From Sulfurimonadaceae bacterium (GTDB lineage Bacteria > Campylobacterota > Campylobacteria > Campylobacterales > Sulfurimonadaceae), in contig JAQUHB010000004.1 of the NCBI GenBank assembly GCA_028683835.1, positions 1 to 64,000 of the forward strand: DNA of 64,000 bases. Direction: 5' to 3'. The position numbers were made by a program, and so were the translations under genes. This document shows positions 16,158 through 25,005 of this stretch, piece after piece (positions within the stretch are counted from its first letter, which is position 1; each line of letters opens with the position of its first letter). The notes under the pieces are model-generated. The model was not told the origin of the DNA, did not search any database, and worked only from the letters and a program-made list of their open reading frames with translations.

Positions 16158-17362
16158 GACTCTTTTATCTTTTTAAGTCCTTGTTTACATCTTCTTTGCA
16201 GGGGTTTTCTATAGAAAATTTCTATCATTTTCTTGAAGAGATAGGCTTTGAACCCTTGAATTTTTACAAAATCCAAAAGTTCTCCGCATCCATATTTCCC
16301 GCCAAGAGATGCAAAAAATCCTCGAAGCCTGATACTTTTTATTTTTGGTTCATGATTTGAGAGAATTCTTTTGATATTGTATGTAACATAATCAGCACTA
16401 AGTTCTGCAGTCTGTGCAGTCGGCGGTAGAGGTTTTTTGCTTAAGGGATCAAATAAAGCCGCATTGTCGCCGATAGCAAAAACATTTTTGTGTTCTGTAA
16501 GTCTGAAAAACTGATCAACTTGAAGTTGTTCTTTTTTATTTTTTGCCACTTGCATCTTTAAGATCAGATCGCTTGGAGTGATTCCAGCTGTCCAGATAAG
16601 AAAATTCATCGCGAGTTTTTCTCCATTGTTTAGCCAAACGGCATTCTCACTTACTTTCACTATACGAGCTTTTTTGATGATCTTAATTTCGAGTTGCTTT
16701 AATCTTGCCTCAGCATTTTCTTGCATAAAAGAGGAGTTGGATGCAAGGAGTGTTTCTGTTGAACTCACAAGCGTAAGATTGATACCAGAACACAAATAGC
16801 CTGTATCTTTATAAAACTTTCTTGCGTAGTTTGCCATCTCAGCTGCTATTTCAACACCGCTGAGACCGCTGCCGGCTATGACAATGTTGAAGTTTAATTC
16901 CAGCGAGCATTGACCTTCGCTTTCAATTTTTTTATAGATGAAATATTCAAATCTTTGTTTAAAAAGAAGAGCATTTTCAAGTGATTTGATACCGTGAAAA
17001 TTTTCTCTCAAACCCTCGATAGAGCTTGGCATCAATGTCTGTCCTCCACTTGCAAGGATGAGATGATCGTAGATGTAACGGTTGGAATTTGTTACGACTT
17101 TATTGTTTGAAAAATCAACGCGTAACACCTCTTCATGGATAAAAGTTACATTAGAAAAACTAGAACAAAAAGTGTAAAGATCGATGGCGATATCTGAGAG
17201 AGTAATTTGGCTGGCGATGTAATCATACACATCTGTTTGAAGATAATGATAAGAGTTTTTATCAATAAGCAAGAGTTCAATATTTTCGCATGAAGAGAGT
17301 TCCACAAGGGCTTTGATACCGCCATATCCCGCACCTACAATAATGATTCTTTGCTTATTCAT
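16154..17362 (-). CDS. NDH-2-like FAD-dependent oxidoreductase
   Basis: 402 residues with two Rossmann motifs: FAD-binding VGAGYGGIKAL at the N-terminus and NAD(P)H-binding IAGSGLSGVEIAAEMA near residue 160. FAIGDNAA near residue 295 is the second FAD motif. This is the layout of type II NADH dehydrogenases and sulfide:quinone reductases. The two Cys of sulfide:quinone reductases are not evident, so an NADH:quinone role is favoured. The C-terminus (KPLQRRCKQGLKKIKES) is basic and may sit on the membrane. Confidence 0.8.
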   Translation of the reverse strand: MNKQRIIIVGAGYGGIKALVELSSCENIELLLIDKNSYHYLQTDVYDYIASQITLSDIAIDLYTFCSSFSNVTFIHEEVLRVDFSNNKVVTNSNRYIYDHLILASGGQTLMPSSIEGLRENFHGIKSLENALLFKQRFEYFIYKKIESEGQCSLELNFNIVIAGSGLSGVEIAAEMANYARKFYKDTGYLCSGINLTLVSSTETLLASNSSFMQENAEARLKQLEIKIIKKARIVKVSENAVWLNNGEKLAMNFLIWTAGITPSDLILKMQVAKNKKEQLQVDQFFRLTEHKNVFAIGDNAALFDPLSKKPLPPTAQTAELSADYVTYNIKRILSNHEPKIKSIRLRGFFASLGGKYGCGELLDFVKIQGFKAYLFKKMIEIFYRKPLQRRCKQGLKKIKES

Positions 17363-17452
17363 AATCTCACCTCGTGGATATGATTATACATCAAAACTAT
17401 TTCAAGATAAAAAATATGCAGCCAGAAAAAGAGATTTTACAGAGAAGAAGCT

Positions 17453-17478
17453 CTTACATGTAAAAACTTACATGTAAG
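17453..17478. repeat. Tandem pair of CTTACATGTAAG words downstream of nusA
   Basis: CTTACATGTAA (17453-17463) and CTTACATGTAAG (17467-17478) lie 3 bases apart, 31 bases after the nusA stop. The two palindromes can pair with each other to form a 9-bp stem, so the pair may act as the nusA terminator, although the T-run is short. Confidence 0.65.
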
Positions 17479-17508
17479 AAATTAATTACATTTATATTTG
17501 TTGATGAT

Positions 17509-18642
17509 TTAGCTAAAGAGTGCTTGAAGTGCGTCAACACCATCTTTTTGTTCGGTTTCTATCCCCTCAGTAGTAGCTGATGTTCCGCTTTCAACAAGCT
17601 CTATAGCCATACCTGTAAGCATAGAAGCAAGACGGATATTAATACCGCTTTTTCCGATTGCTTTGCTTTTCTGGTCAGCTGGAAGAGTGATGATAGCTTT
17701 CTGAGCTTCACCTTTTTCATTTCTCTGTATCTCAATATGGGAGATGATAGCCGGACTCATAACACGTGCGACGAAAAGTTCAGGAATAGTCGTATACTCA
17801 ATACAGTCAATATTTTCACCCATAAGTTCTTCACTTACAGCATTGATACGTACACCTCTCACTCCGACAGTCGCTCCTACAGCATCAACTTGTGGATGTG
17901 TGCTTATAAGTGCGATTTTTGCTCTGTCACCGGGGATACGAGCTGATTTTTCTACAATAACGATTCCATCAGCGATTTCAGGAACTTCCATTGCCAAAAG
18001 CTGCTCTAGAAATTTTGGAGATGTACGTGAAAGCTCTATTTGGATTCCGTTTGATTTATCGATATTTACACGACGGACAAGCGCTTTAAGGAGGTCTCCA
18101 ACTTTAAACTTTTCACCTTTGATACGACTCTTCATAGGTAAAATAGCACGTACTTCATCTACTTCGATGTAAGTGTTTTGGTCAGCATCGACAAGGGTAA
18201 CGCGGCCTGTGACGATAGTACCGATTTTAGAGTTGTATTTACTATAAAGTTCATTTTCTACAAGTCTTTGGATATGGTATTCAATCTCATTATGAAGTTT
18301 TCCCGCCGCAGTTCTGCCATAATCTTCAAGAGAGTGATCGATTTGAAGTTGATCTTCAAGTTCAGCATCTTCATCAAGTTTAAGCGCATCACTTAAGGAG
18401 ATAAATCCACCGCTAAGTTCTTCATCTTCTAATCTTTTATCTTCATCTGCAACAACGATGATTGTTTGGTACAGGTGCATTTTTTTTGTTTTACTGTCAA
18501 TATCTGCTTCAAAAGTAAATTTGTGATTTATAACACGTTTAGCAGTTTGTACAAAAGCTGTTTTGAGTGCTTCAAGTACATTTGTAGGTTGAAGACCTTT
18601 TTCGTGAGCAATAGCGTCTACGATATCTAAAATTTTTTCCAT
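17509..18642 (-). CDS. nusA: Transcription termination/antitermination factor NusA
   Basis: 377 residues with the NusA N-terminal RNA-polymerase-binding domain (1-130), an S1 domain (about 135-200, GTIVTGRVTLVDADQNTYIEV) and two KH domains (about 205-345, VGVRGVRINAV and AIGKSGINIRLASML). The C-terminal acidic repeats of E. coli NusA are absent, as usual for this phylum. It acts on paused RNA polymerase in termination and antitermination. No rimP or infB is adjacent, so the classical nusA operon is broken up here. Confidence 0.93.
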   Translation of the reverse strand: MEKILDIVDAIAHEKGLQPTNVLEALKTAFVQTAKRVINHKFTFEADIDSKTKKMHLYQTIIVVADEDKRLEDEELSGGFISLSDALKLDEDAELEDQLQIDHSLEDYGRTAAGKLHNEIEYHIQRLVENELYSKYNSKIGTIVTGRVTLVDADQNTYIEVDEVRAILPMKSRIKGEKFKVGDLLKALVRRVNIDKSNGIQIELSRTSPKFLEQLLAMEVPEIADGIVIVEKSARIPGDRAKIALISTHPQVDAVGATVGVRGVRINAVSEELMGENIDCIEYTTIPELFVARVMSPAIISHIEIQRNEKGEAQKAIITLPADQKSKAIGKSGINIRLASMLTGMAIELVESGTSATTEGIETEQKDGVDALQALFS

Positions 18643-18790
18643 AAGTATCCCTTGTTTAGGTGGCTTTCATAAAAAATGTTAAGTTAAAAATGGGGGTGCT
18701 TTTTATGAAGAGTATAATTATAGCAAAAACAAATTTAAAAAATGTTTTAACTTGCTCTTGTGCTTAATCGAATATTTATTGAACTTTTAA

Positions 18791-18796
18791 TATAAT
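18791..18796 (+). promoter_or_regulatory. -10 box upstream of the HP0268-family gene
   Basis: TATAAT in an AT-rich context, 32 bases before the start codon, with GAGG next to the ATG. It probably drives the HP0268-miaB-acyltransferase transcript. Confidence 0.5.
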
Positions 18797-18827
18797 GCAC
18801 GCAATTATATATAGATGAGGATAAATC

Positions 18828-19073
18828 ATGGAATTAAAACTAGCTCGTGTTGAGATCGACCAAAAACCAAAAAAAATAGATTTGAAAAAGATCGAAGAGA
18901 GTGCAGCCAAAGAAGGATCAGTAATATTTTACTTTGATCGTGAAAATTCACATAAAGATCTTTTGGCTTTGCAAGATCACATTGAAGCAAGTGGAAAAAG
19001 TTTTTATATGCGTGAAGTAAAATACGGTCTTGCTGATAACGAGTACATGTACGAAGTTCATATATTGGCATAA
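18828..19073 (+). CDS. HP0268-family nuclease
   Basis: An 81-residue protein matching the Campylobacterota-specific HP0268 family. The H. pylori member has a reported fold related to MutS2 Smr domains and nicking nuclease activity. The acidic and basic residues in the central part ([15 protein letters not shown]) are typical. It is followed after 11 bases by miaB, an order I have seen in other genomes of the phylum, so a link to tRNA or nucleic-acid processing is possible but unproven. Confidence 0.8.
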   Translation: MELKLARVEIDQKPKKIDLKKIEESAAKEGSVIFYFDRENSHKDLLALQDHIEASGKSFYMREVKYGLADNEYMYEVHILA

Positions 19074-19084
19074 GGGTAAAAATT

Positions 19085-20383
19085 TTGAGTAAAAAACTTT
19101 ATATTGAAACTCTTGGTTGTGCGATGAATGTTCGTGATTCTGAGCATATGATCGCAGAGTTAAATGAAAAAGATGATTATGTCTTAACAACTGATTCAAA
19201 AGAGGCAGATCTTATTCTTATTAACACTTGTTCTGTGCGTGAAAAGCCTGTTCAAAAGCTTTTTTCAGAACTTGGTGTTTTCAATAAAAGTAAAAAAGAG
19301 GGTGCAAAAATAGGTGTATGCGGATGTACTGCGTCACATTTGGGTAAAGAAATTATCAAGCGTGCACCTTATGTTAACTTTGTTTTGGGTGCGAGAAATG
19401 TCTCAAAGATAAGTGAAGTTTTGCATAAAGATAAAGCTGTTGAGATTGACATTAATTATGATGAATCTGATTTCGCTTTTAAAGATTTTCGCTCATCTAC
19501 CTACAAAGCGTATATCAATATCTCTATCGGTTGTGACAAATCTTGTACTTTTTGTATTGTTCCAAAAACTAGAGGCGATGAGATTTCTATCCCTGCAGAT
19601 TTGATCCTCAAAGAGTGTGAAAAAGCTGTAAAAAGTGGAGCCAAAGAGCTATTTTTACTTGGTCAAAATGTCAACAACTATGGTCGCCGTTTTAGTGGTG
19701 AACATGAAAAAGTCAACTTTACAGAACTCCTCCGCCGTATTTCGAAGATCGAAGATTTAAAACGAATCCGTTTTACTTCTCCGCATCCTTTTCATATGGA
19801 TGATGAGTTTTTAGAAGAGTTCGCGAGTAATCCAAAAATATGTAAATCGATGCATATGCCTCTTCAGAGCGGTTCTACAAAAGTACTCAAAGATATGAAA
19901 CGCGGCTACTCACAAGAGTGGTTTTTAAACCGTGTGGAAAAACTTAAATCAATGGTTCCTGATGTCGGTCTTAGTACGGATATCATCGTTGCCTTTCCTG
20001 GAGAGAGCGATGAAGAGTTTGAAGAAACGATGGATGTTGTGCGTAAAGTAGGCTTCGAGCAGATCTTTAGTTTTAAATACTCTCCTCGTCCACTCACCGA
20101 AGCCGCAGAATTTACAAATGTCGTAGAGGAAGAGCTTGGTTCTGAGCGTCTTTATGCCTTGCAGGAACTTCAACAAGAGATTTTGGATAAAAAAATTGAA
20201 GCACAGCTCGGATGTATTTATGAAGTTTACTTTGAAGAATTGCGTCCTGATAGTTATGTGTCTGGAAGAAGTGACAATAATTATCTTGTGAAAGTTAAAG
20301 GAAGCGAAGAACTTTTGGGCACTTTTGCAAATGTAAAAATCACCAAGGTTGGCAGAGCCTCTTTAATCGGCGAGATCGTTTGA
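19085..20383 (+). CDS. miaB: tRNA-2-methylthio-N6-dimethylallyladenosine synthase
   Basis: 432 residues with a TTG start. MiaB layout: N-terminal UPF0004 domain (about 3-120) with three iron-sulfur Cys (GCAMN, NTCSV, GCTAS), radical SAM domain with CDKSCTFC (near 150), and a TRAM domain at the end. It adds a methylthio group to isopentenyl-adenosine at position 37 of tRNAs reading UNN codons. It lies 11 bases after the HP0268 gene and is followed by an acyltransferase gene after 7 bases. Confidence 0.95.
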   Translation: MSKKLYIETLGCAMNVRDSEHMIAELNEKDDYVLTTDSKEADLILINTCSVREKPVQKLFSELGVFNKSKKEGAKIGVCGCTASHLGKEIIKRAPYVNFVLGARNVSKISEVLHKDKAVEIDINYDESDFAFKDFRSSTYKAYINISIGCDKSCTFCIVPKTRGDEISIPADLILKECEKAVKSGAKELFLLGQNVNNYGRRFSGEHEKVNFTELLRRISKIEDLKRIRFTSPHPFHMDDEFLEEFASNPKICKSMHMPLQSGSTKVLKDMKRGYSQEWFLNRVEKLKSMVPDVGLSTDIIVAFPGESDEEFEETMDVVRKVGFEQIFSFKYSPRPLTEAAEFTNVVEEELGSERLYALQELQQEILDKKIEAQLGCIYEVYFEELRPDSYVSGRSDNNYLVKVKGSEELLGTFANVKITKVGRASLIGEIV

Positions 20384-20390
20384 GAGTGTT

Positions 20391-21014
20391 ATGAAAAAGC
20401 GGATTTTAAGAGCATTGGCTTTGGTTGTTGTGCCATTCGTCGGAATGCTCTTAATGCACTTTTTATATCTTACGAATAAAAAAATTTTTCATCTTCCGCA
20501 AAATATCCCCACAGAACCTGTCGTTTTTGCTTTTTGGCATGGAGATCTGCTCATGCAACCTTATCTTTATTATCAGTTTCGTAAAACTCCTAAAGCCAAT
20601 GTACTTATCAGTGATCATTTTGATGGATCTTTGATATCAAGAATTATGGAATACTTTAGTCTTGGTACGATAGCAGGTTCTACTAATCGCAATGCCGCAA
20701 AAGTACTTATACAGGCGATAAAAAGTTTAAAAGATGGTTACGATATCGGTATCACGCCAGATGGCCCAAAGGGTCCGCGTTACAGCGTGGGCGATGGAAT
20801 CGTCGTAATGGCTCAAAAGACTGGAGCTAAAGTGATTATTTACAACTGCAAGCCATCTTCTTATTGGCAATTAGGAAGCTGGGATAAATTTGTAATCCCA
20901 AAACCTTTTGGGACTTTAGAGTTTTTTGCTAGTGAGCCTATCGACTTGACAGGCTTAAAAATAGAAGAAGCTAAAAAATTGATTCAAGAGAGAATGATGA
21001 TTCATGCCGTATAA
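20391..21014 (+). CDS. DUF374 lysophospholipid acyltransferase-like protein
   Basis: 207 residues with an N-terminal membrane anchor (about 8-30). The acyltransferase core is visible: FWHGDLLM, SDHFDGSLISRIMEYF, GSTNRNAAKVL and TPDGPKGPRYSVGDG. DUF374 proteins are related to lipid A and phospholipid acyltransferases and are thought to act on the cytoplasmic face of the inner membrane. The exact acceptor is unknown. It is probably co-transcribed with miaB. Confidence 0.8.
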   Translation: MKKRILRALALVVVPFVGMLLMHFLYLTNKKIFHLPQNIPTEPVVFAFWHGDLLMQPYLYYQFRKTPKANVLISDHFDGSLISRIMEYFSLGTIAGSTNRNAAKVLIQAIKSLKDGYDIGITPDGPKGPRYSVGDGIVVMAQKTGAKVIIYNCKPSSYWQLGSWDKFVIPKPFGTLEFFASEPIDLTGLKIEEAKKLIQERMMIHAV

Positions 21015-21050
21015 ACTTTTTTGCTTGCTTACTATCGAGACGAGTTTATA
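21010..21050. repeat. Inverted repeat upstream of xerH
   Basis: TATAAACT (21010-21017) and AGTTTATA (21043-21050) form a perfect 8-bp inverted repeat spaced by 25 bases. It fills the gap before xerH. dif sites of single-Xer systems often lie near the recombinase gene, so it was considered as a dif candidate, but arm sequence and spacing do not clearly fit. Confidence 0.25.
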
Positions 21051-21057
21051 AAAATTC

Positions 21058-21903
21058 ATGAAAGAATCTCTCCTTCAATATAAGAAAGATTTTTTAATCT
21101 ATCTCGAAAAAGTACGAGGTTACTCAGACCTAACCCTTAAAACATATGATGAAGTTTTAAAAGAGGCATTGTTATTCATAGAGATAGAAAAAAAAACTTC
21201 TACAACTGTTTTTAATCTTATGCCTTACCGCATTATTATCGCTTCTTTAAAACAAAAAACGATAGCTAAAAAACTAAGTGCTATTCGCTCATTTTCGGAG
21301 TTTTTGATCACTCAAGGCGAGCATATTACTCTCAAAGCAGATGATAGTATCAAAGTACCAAAAACGCTTCCTAAACCGATCCCTCATGAGTATATTATGG
21401 AAGCCCTCAGTCACGCAGATAAAGAAGAATGTTTAGTTGTTATTATGCTTTATACACTTGGTCTTCGCATATCAGAACTGAGTGGTTTGAGACTTGATGA
21501 TATTAGTTTAGAGTGGATTCGTGTTCTTGGAAAAGGAAATAAGCAAAGAGATATTCCGCTGTTATCATCTACGGCCAAACTTTTAAAGACGTATAGAGAC
21601 GAGAGAACTCCTAAAACGTACCTTTTTGAAAAAAATAGCCAAAAATTAAGCGAAAATAGTTTAAGATATACGATTACTAAGGTGTTTGAGCGGGTTTCTT
21701 TAAAAGTTACTCCGCACCAGTTACGTCATTCTTATGCGACGGCACTTTTAAATAACAATGCGAGAATTGTCGATGTTAGCGAACTTTTAGGTCACTCGTC
21801 TATGGCAACTACGCAGATATATACAAAACTTGGAAGTGCGCTAAAGATGCAAAATTACAACAAGGCTCACCCGTTGTGCAAGGAGATGAATGATACTTTC
21901 TAA
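21058..21903 (+). CDS. xerH: Tyrosine recombinase, XerH-like
   Basis: 281 residues with an N-terminal SAM-like DNA-binding domain (about 1-90) and a C-terminal catalytic domain. All catalytic residues are present: Arg in LGLRISELSG, Lys in GKGNKQRDI, HxxR in HQLRHSYATAL, His in LGHSSMATTQ and Tyr in QIYTKL. A single Xer protein of this kind resolves chromosome dimers in Campylobacterota, as XerH with difH, without XerC/D. The gene heads a run of three pilus-assembly-like genes and overlaps the first by 14 bases. Confidence 0.85.
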   Translation: MKESLLQYKKDFLIYLEKVRGYSDLTLKTYDEVLKEALLFIEIEKKTSTTVFNLMPYRIIIASLKQKTIAKKLSAIRSFSEFLITQGEHITLKADDSIKVPKTLPKPIPHEYIMEALSHADKEECLVVIMLYTLGLRISELSGLRLDDISLEWIRVLGKGNKQRDIPLLSSTAKLLKTYRDERTPKTYLFEKNSQKLSENSLRYTITKVFERVSLKVTPHQLRHSYATALLNNNARIVDVSELLGHSSMATTQIYTKLGSALKMQNYNKAHPLCKEMNDTF

Positions 21904-22909
21904 GATAATGCATGGCTTGTATTTGAAGATATATATTAGTATTGTTGCATCAAGCACGAAGACTCATGTGAGCGTTCATACTTTAAAGGGAAACAAAATT
22001 AAAGATACTCGCGTGAAGATCTTTGAAGATGAAGAACTATCGCACAATATGCTTTCTTTTATCCACTCTTTTACGTCTGAATCACCTTTTTCATATATCT
22101 CTTTTCTCGATTATTCTTCGAATCAGGGTGCAGTTCCTACATGTAAAGTAGATGATTTTTTAAAATCAAGCCATAAAGATACATATACAACACTTTGTTA
22201 TGATGGTTGGAGCAGTTATACATCTAAAACTGATCTGGGTATGTTAGAGAAAAAGTATAGTTCTTTAGGTTTGGATTTTGTATTTTCACCTTTTTGTATA
22301 ATAGAAAATTTTTTCAAAGATAAGATTACGATGGAAGCAGCGCTTTATGTGTTGACCCAAGATGAGAGTATGAGTATTGCAGTGTTTGAAAATTCGAAGC
22401 TGAAATATGCAGAGTTTGTAAATATTAAAACTGAAAAACTTGAGAGCGAACTGATGTTAGGTGATGAAAAAGTCGAACTCAATTTTGATGATGATCAAAT
22501 ATCAGTGAATCTTGAAGATATTGATGTTGATGATACTTTTAGCGATCTTGATGATTTGACAAATATACAAGATCTTGACTCTATGGATGAGTTTGAGGAT
22601 TTTACAGAGGTAAAAGTTGGAAATAAAGAGACAAAACAAGATCTTTTGAACACAAAAGATGAAGAGCATAGTGCAAGATTTAACGAAGAATACAAGCGTT
22701 TTAATGCAATAAAAAATGCACTCAAAACCTACTATACAGATGAAAAATATGAAAATAACTTTATAGAATCGATTTATATCGCTGCTGCATGTGATGTAAA
22801 CAATAGTCTGAAAAATTATCTTGAAGAGGAACTCTTTTTAAAAGTATATGTGCGTCAAGTAGATATATCCACTGAAGTATTTGACTTGGCAAAGAGAGAA
22901 AAAATATGA
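21890..22909 (+). CDS. PilM-like cytoplasmic protein (divergent), candidate transformation/pilus gene
   Basis: 339 residues with no transmembrane helix. A central acidic region (about 200-245) carries many Asp and Glu. I do not see a clear ATP-binding motif. The case for a PilM-like role is context: it is followed, with 4-base overlaps, by two single-helix proteins of PilN and PilO shape. AAGGAG before the ATG at 21890 supports the start within xerH. It contains one variant of the TTACATGTAA word. It could instead be a lineage-specific protein of unknown role. Confidence 0.5.
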   Translation: MILSKIMHGLYLKIYISIVASSTKTHVSVHTLKGNKIKDTRVKIFEDEELSHNMLSFIHSFTSESPFSYISFLDYSSNQGAVPTCKVDDFLKSSHKDTYTTLCYDGWSSYTSKTDLGMLEKKYSSLGLDFVFSPFCIIENFFKDKITMEAALYVLTQDESMSIAVFENSKLKYAEFVNIKTEKLESELMLGDEKVELNFDDDQISVNLEDIDVDDTFSDLDDLTNIQDLDSMDEFEDFTEVKVGNKETKQDLLNTKDEEHSARFNEEYKRFNAIKNALKTYYTDEKYENNFIESIYIAAACDVNNSLKNYLEEELFLKVYVRQVDISTEVFDLAKREKI

Positions 22910-23424
22910 CCAGAAGTTATATAAATCCTAGATCTAAGCAAGTGATTTCAGATGAGATGCAACTTGTTCTGCTCTTTTTTACCATATCAATTGTGATGCT
23001 TTTTTTAACGTATGGCTTTTTAAAGCTAAAAATTTACACATTTGAAGAGAGTGTTGTACACATTGAAACAAAAAAAGTTGAGTTGAAAAATTCAACGCTT
23101 AAAATGCAGCACCAAATACATATCATAGAGCAAGAAAGTGATAGAGCTGAGAAGGTTGTAACTGAAAATAGTGTTTTAAAAGAGAGTGTCAAAAATCTTT
23201 TTGATCTTGTGCCTGATCGTATTACACTCTCAGAAGTAGAACTCAATAAAAATTCTTTAGTTATGAAAGGTACAACACCAAGTAAAGAGGTGTACGAATT
23301 TTTGCTTCAAGCTCCCCTACGCTCGATATTTAACAATACTTATACAAGCTTTTATCAAGCAGAAAATGGTTGGCTTAATTTTGTTTCGACAAACACACTT
23401 GATGATGAAGAGTTACTAAAATGA
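22906..23424 (+). CDS. PilN-like inner-membrane protein
   Basis: 172 residues. A short cytoplasmic N-terminus (1-20), one transmembrane helix (about 22-44), a coiled coil (about 47-95) and a small domain at the end (about 100-172, LVPDRITLSEVELNKNSLVM...). This is the layout of PilN of the type IV pilus alignment complex and of GspL-type C-terminal domains. LVPDRITLSEVEL matches the usual PilN ferredoxin-like fold start. It overlaps both neighbours by 4 bases. Confidence 0.6.
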   Translation: MTRSYINPRSKQVISDEMQLVLLFFTISIVMLFLTYGFLKLKIYTFEESVVHIETKKVELKNSTLKMQHQIHIIEQESDRAEKVVTENSVLKESVKNLFDLVPDRITLSEVELNKNSLVMKGTTPSKEVYEFLLQAPLRSIFNNTYTSFYQAENGWLNFVSTNTLDDEELLK

Positions 23425-24032
23425 AATCAATGAAAATGTCCCGTCAAAGTGTTTATCTGCTGTCTATTACAATATTTTTACTTATTTTTGTATTTCTATT
23501 TGCATTTTTTGTTTTGATTCCTTCAGGTCAGGAATACAGAATCGCACGAAATGAGACTAGTAAACATGCGGCTGAACTTAGTCAGTTTGAACAGCTCAAT
23601 GATGATACTCATAATCAGTTAAAATCTCTTCAGGAAAAGCATAGAAGTGTCGTAAATGCTTTTGCAAACACTTTTGACCAAGCTAAGTTTATAGCAGAAA
23701 ATAAAAAATATTTCCAGAATCTAACAATTTCGAAACTTACAAAAGTTGATAGAGAAACTCCATTTGATCTTTATGAAGTGAATGCGACGTCTAAGATAGA
23801 TTCTCCTGTCGTTTTTTATAATTTTTTGGATAGTTTAAATAAGGCAAAATGGATAATAGGAGTCAACTTTCCTATCCATTTTCAAAAAGAGGGAGAATTT
23901 ATCGTTTCATCTTTTACGATGCGTGTTTATAACCTTAATGATGATATCAATGAAAGTAAGACGACGGTAAAAAAAGAGAACTCGACTGCACCAGCACCTT
24001 TAAAAGTAGACGTAAATCTTATAAAAAATTGA
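23421..24032 (+). CDS. PilO-like inner-membrane protein
   Basis: 203 residues with a transmembrane helix (about 12-34), a coiled coil (about 40-80) and a ferredoxin-like domain (about 90-175), ending in a low-complexity tail (STAPAPLKV). This is the shape of PilO. It pairs with the PilN-like protein to form the periplasmic frame of a pilus or transformation machine. No PilP or PilQ follows; the next gene, tilS, converges and overlaps the end by 14 bases. Confidence 0.58.
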   Translation: MKSMKMSRQSVYLLSITIFLLIFVFLFAFFVLIPSGQEYRIARNETSKHAAELSQFEQLNDDTHNQLKSLQEKHRSVVNAFANTFDQAKFIAENKKYFQNLTISKLTKVDRETPFDLYEVNATSKIDSPVVFYNFLDSLNKAKWIIGVNFPIHFQKEGEFIVSSFTMRVYNLNDDINESKTTVKKENSTAPAPLKVDVNLIKN

Positions 24033-25005
24033 TCTCTTCTAAGAGTTCTTGATTTAAAAAAAGATAAGGGCGCAGTTTTACGGGAATCTTCAAAATTCTG
24101 CATCTCTCTTTGAACTCTTTATCCATCTTTTTATGGCAAATATAGGGGGTAATGAAAATCTGAGTTTGTGATTTTGCGACAATATATTTTCTTGACACGA
24201 CGCTTGTATCGTTCTCTTTTATTTCATCTCTGACTTTAGCACTTATCATAACTCCTAAGCGTTTTAATATTTTATCAATGTGGTAAAGATCACTGTTAGT
24301 ATTTTTTGTTTTTGTAAAACTATAAAATTCTTTTACATGAAAGAGTTTTATATCTTCGATAAGTGTCCTATTATCTTCATCCATATACTCAAAACTTTTT
24401 TTGATTCCCTCCGAATATTTCTCCAAAAGAGGGCTTACATGTAAATGGCGAAACTCATTTCTTTTAATATGAGTATCTTCATTTGTCTCATCTTCAAACC
24501 ATCTTTTATTATTCATTTTTAGATAATCAATAAGCTCAGATTTGCTTACATGTAAGAGTGGACGTAAGAGTTTATAGCTATCTTTTTGCGTTGAATGAGA
24601 GAGGGAATTTAGCTCTGCACAACCCGCGCCTTTACATAACTGCATAAAAAACCACTCAAGTCTATCGCCTAGATGATGAGCAGTTAACAAGTGTTCATAT
24701 CTATAACTAAGGATTAATTCTTCAAAAAAATCGTAGCGAATTTTTCTAGCGTTCGCTTCAAAGTTTGTGCTTATCTCATCGGCTTCAAAAAGGTGGCAGT
24801 TTTTTTTGTATGTAAGAGCGAGTTCTTGTGCATAAGAGACCTCTTCTTTACTTTGCGCGCGAATCGCATAATCGACAATGGCAATATCAAAAGGGATTTG
24901 ATTTTCTAAAAGTAAAAAAAATAGAGCCGTAGAATCCGCTCCGCCCGAGAAGGCGAGAAGGTTTTTGCTAGCTTTTAAAGATGCGATATCTTCGCTCTTA
25001 AGCAT
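24019..25005 (-). CDS. tilS: tRNA(Ile)-lysidine synthase
   Basis: 328 residues with the PP-loop ATP-binding motif SGGADST near residue 20, and family motifs LLTAHHLGDRLEWFF and RPLLHVSKSEL. It converts cytidine 34 of the tRNA reading AUA to lysidine. It has the short form lacking the long C-terminal domain of E. coli TilS. Two exact copies of the TTACATGTAA word lie inside it, encoding LHVS in two frequent spots. The stop overlaps the PilO-like gene, and the start overlaps the rimO end by 8 bases. Confidence 0.9.
   Translation of the reverse strand: MLKSEDIASLKASKNLLAFSGGADSTALFFLLLENQIPFDIAIVDYAIRAQSKEEVSYAQELALTYKKNCHLFEADEISTNFEANARKIRYDFFEELILSYRYEHLLTAHHLGDRLEWFFMQLCKGAGCAELNSLSHSTQKDSYKLLRPLLHVSKSELIDYLKMNNKRWFEDETNEDTHIKRNEFRHLHVSPLLEKYSEGIKKSFEYMDEDNRTLIEDIKLFHVKEFYSFTKTKNTNSDLYHIDKILKRLGVMISAKVRDEIKENDTSVVSRKYIVAKSQTQIFITPYICHKKMDKEFKERCRILKIPVKLRPYLFLNQELLEEINFL
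24434..24444. repeat. CTTACATGTAA palindromic word inside tilS
   Basis: An exact copy of the recurrent palindrome in the tilS reading frame (encoding LHVS on the minus strand). Confidence 0.6.
24545..24556. repeat. CTTACATGTAAG palindromic word inside tilS
   Basis: A full 12-base copy of the recurrent palindrome, encoding LHVS in RPLLHVSKSEL of TilS. Confidence 0.6.

Noticed and set aside
19043-19052. GTACATGTAC palindrome in the HP0268-family gene as a further copy of the word
   Set aside because: The flanks do not match the TTACATGTAA core, and the codons (EYMYEV) are explained by the protein.
21010-21050. Possible difH site upstream of xerH
   Set aside because: The inverted repeat has only 8-bp arms with a 25-base spacer, which does not fit the expected layout of Xer sites; kept only as a repeat.
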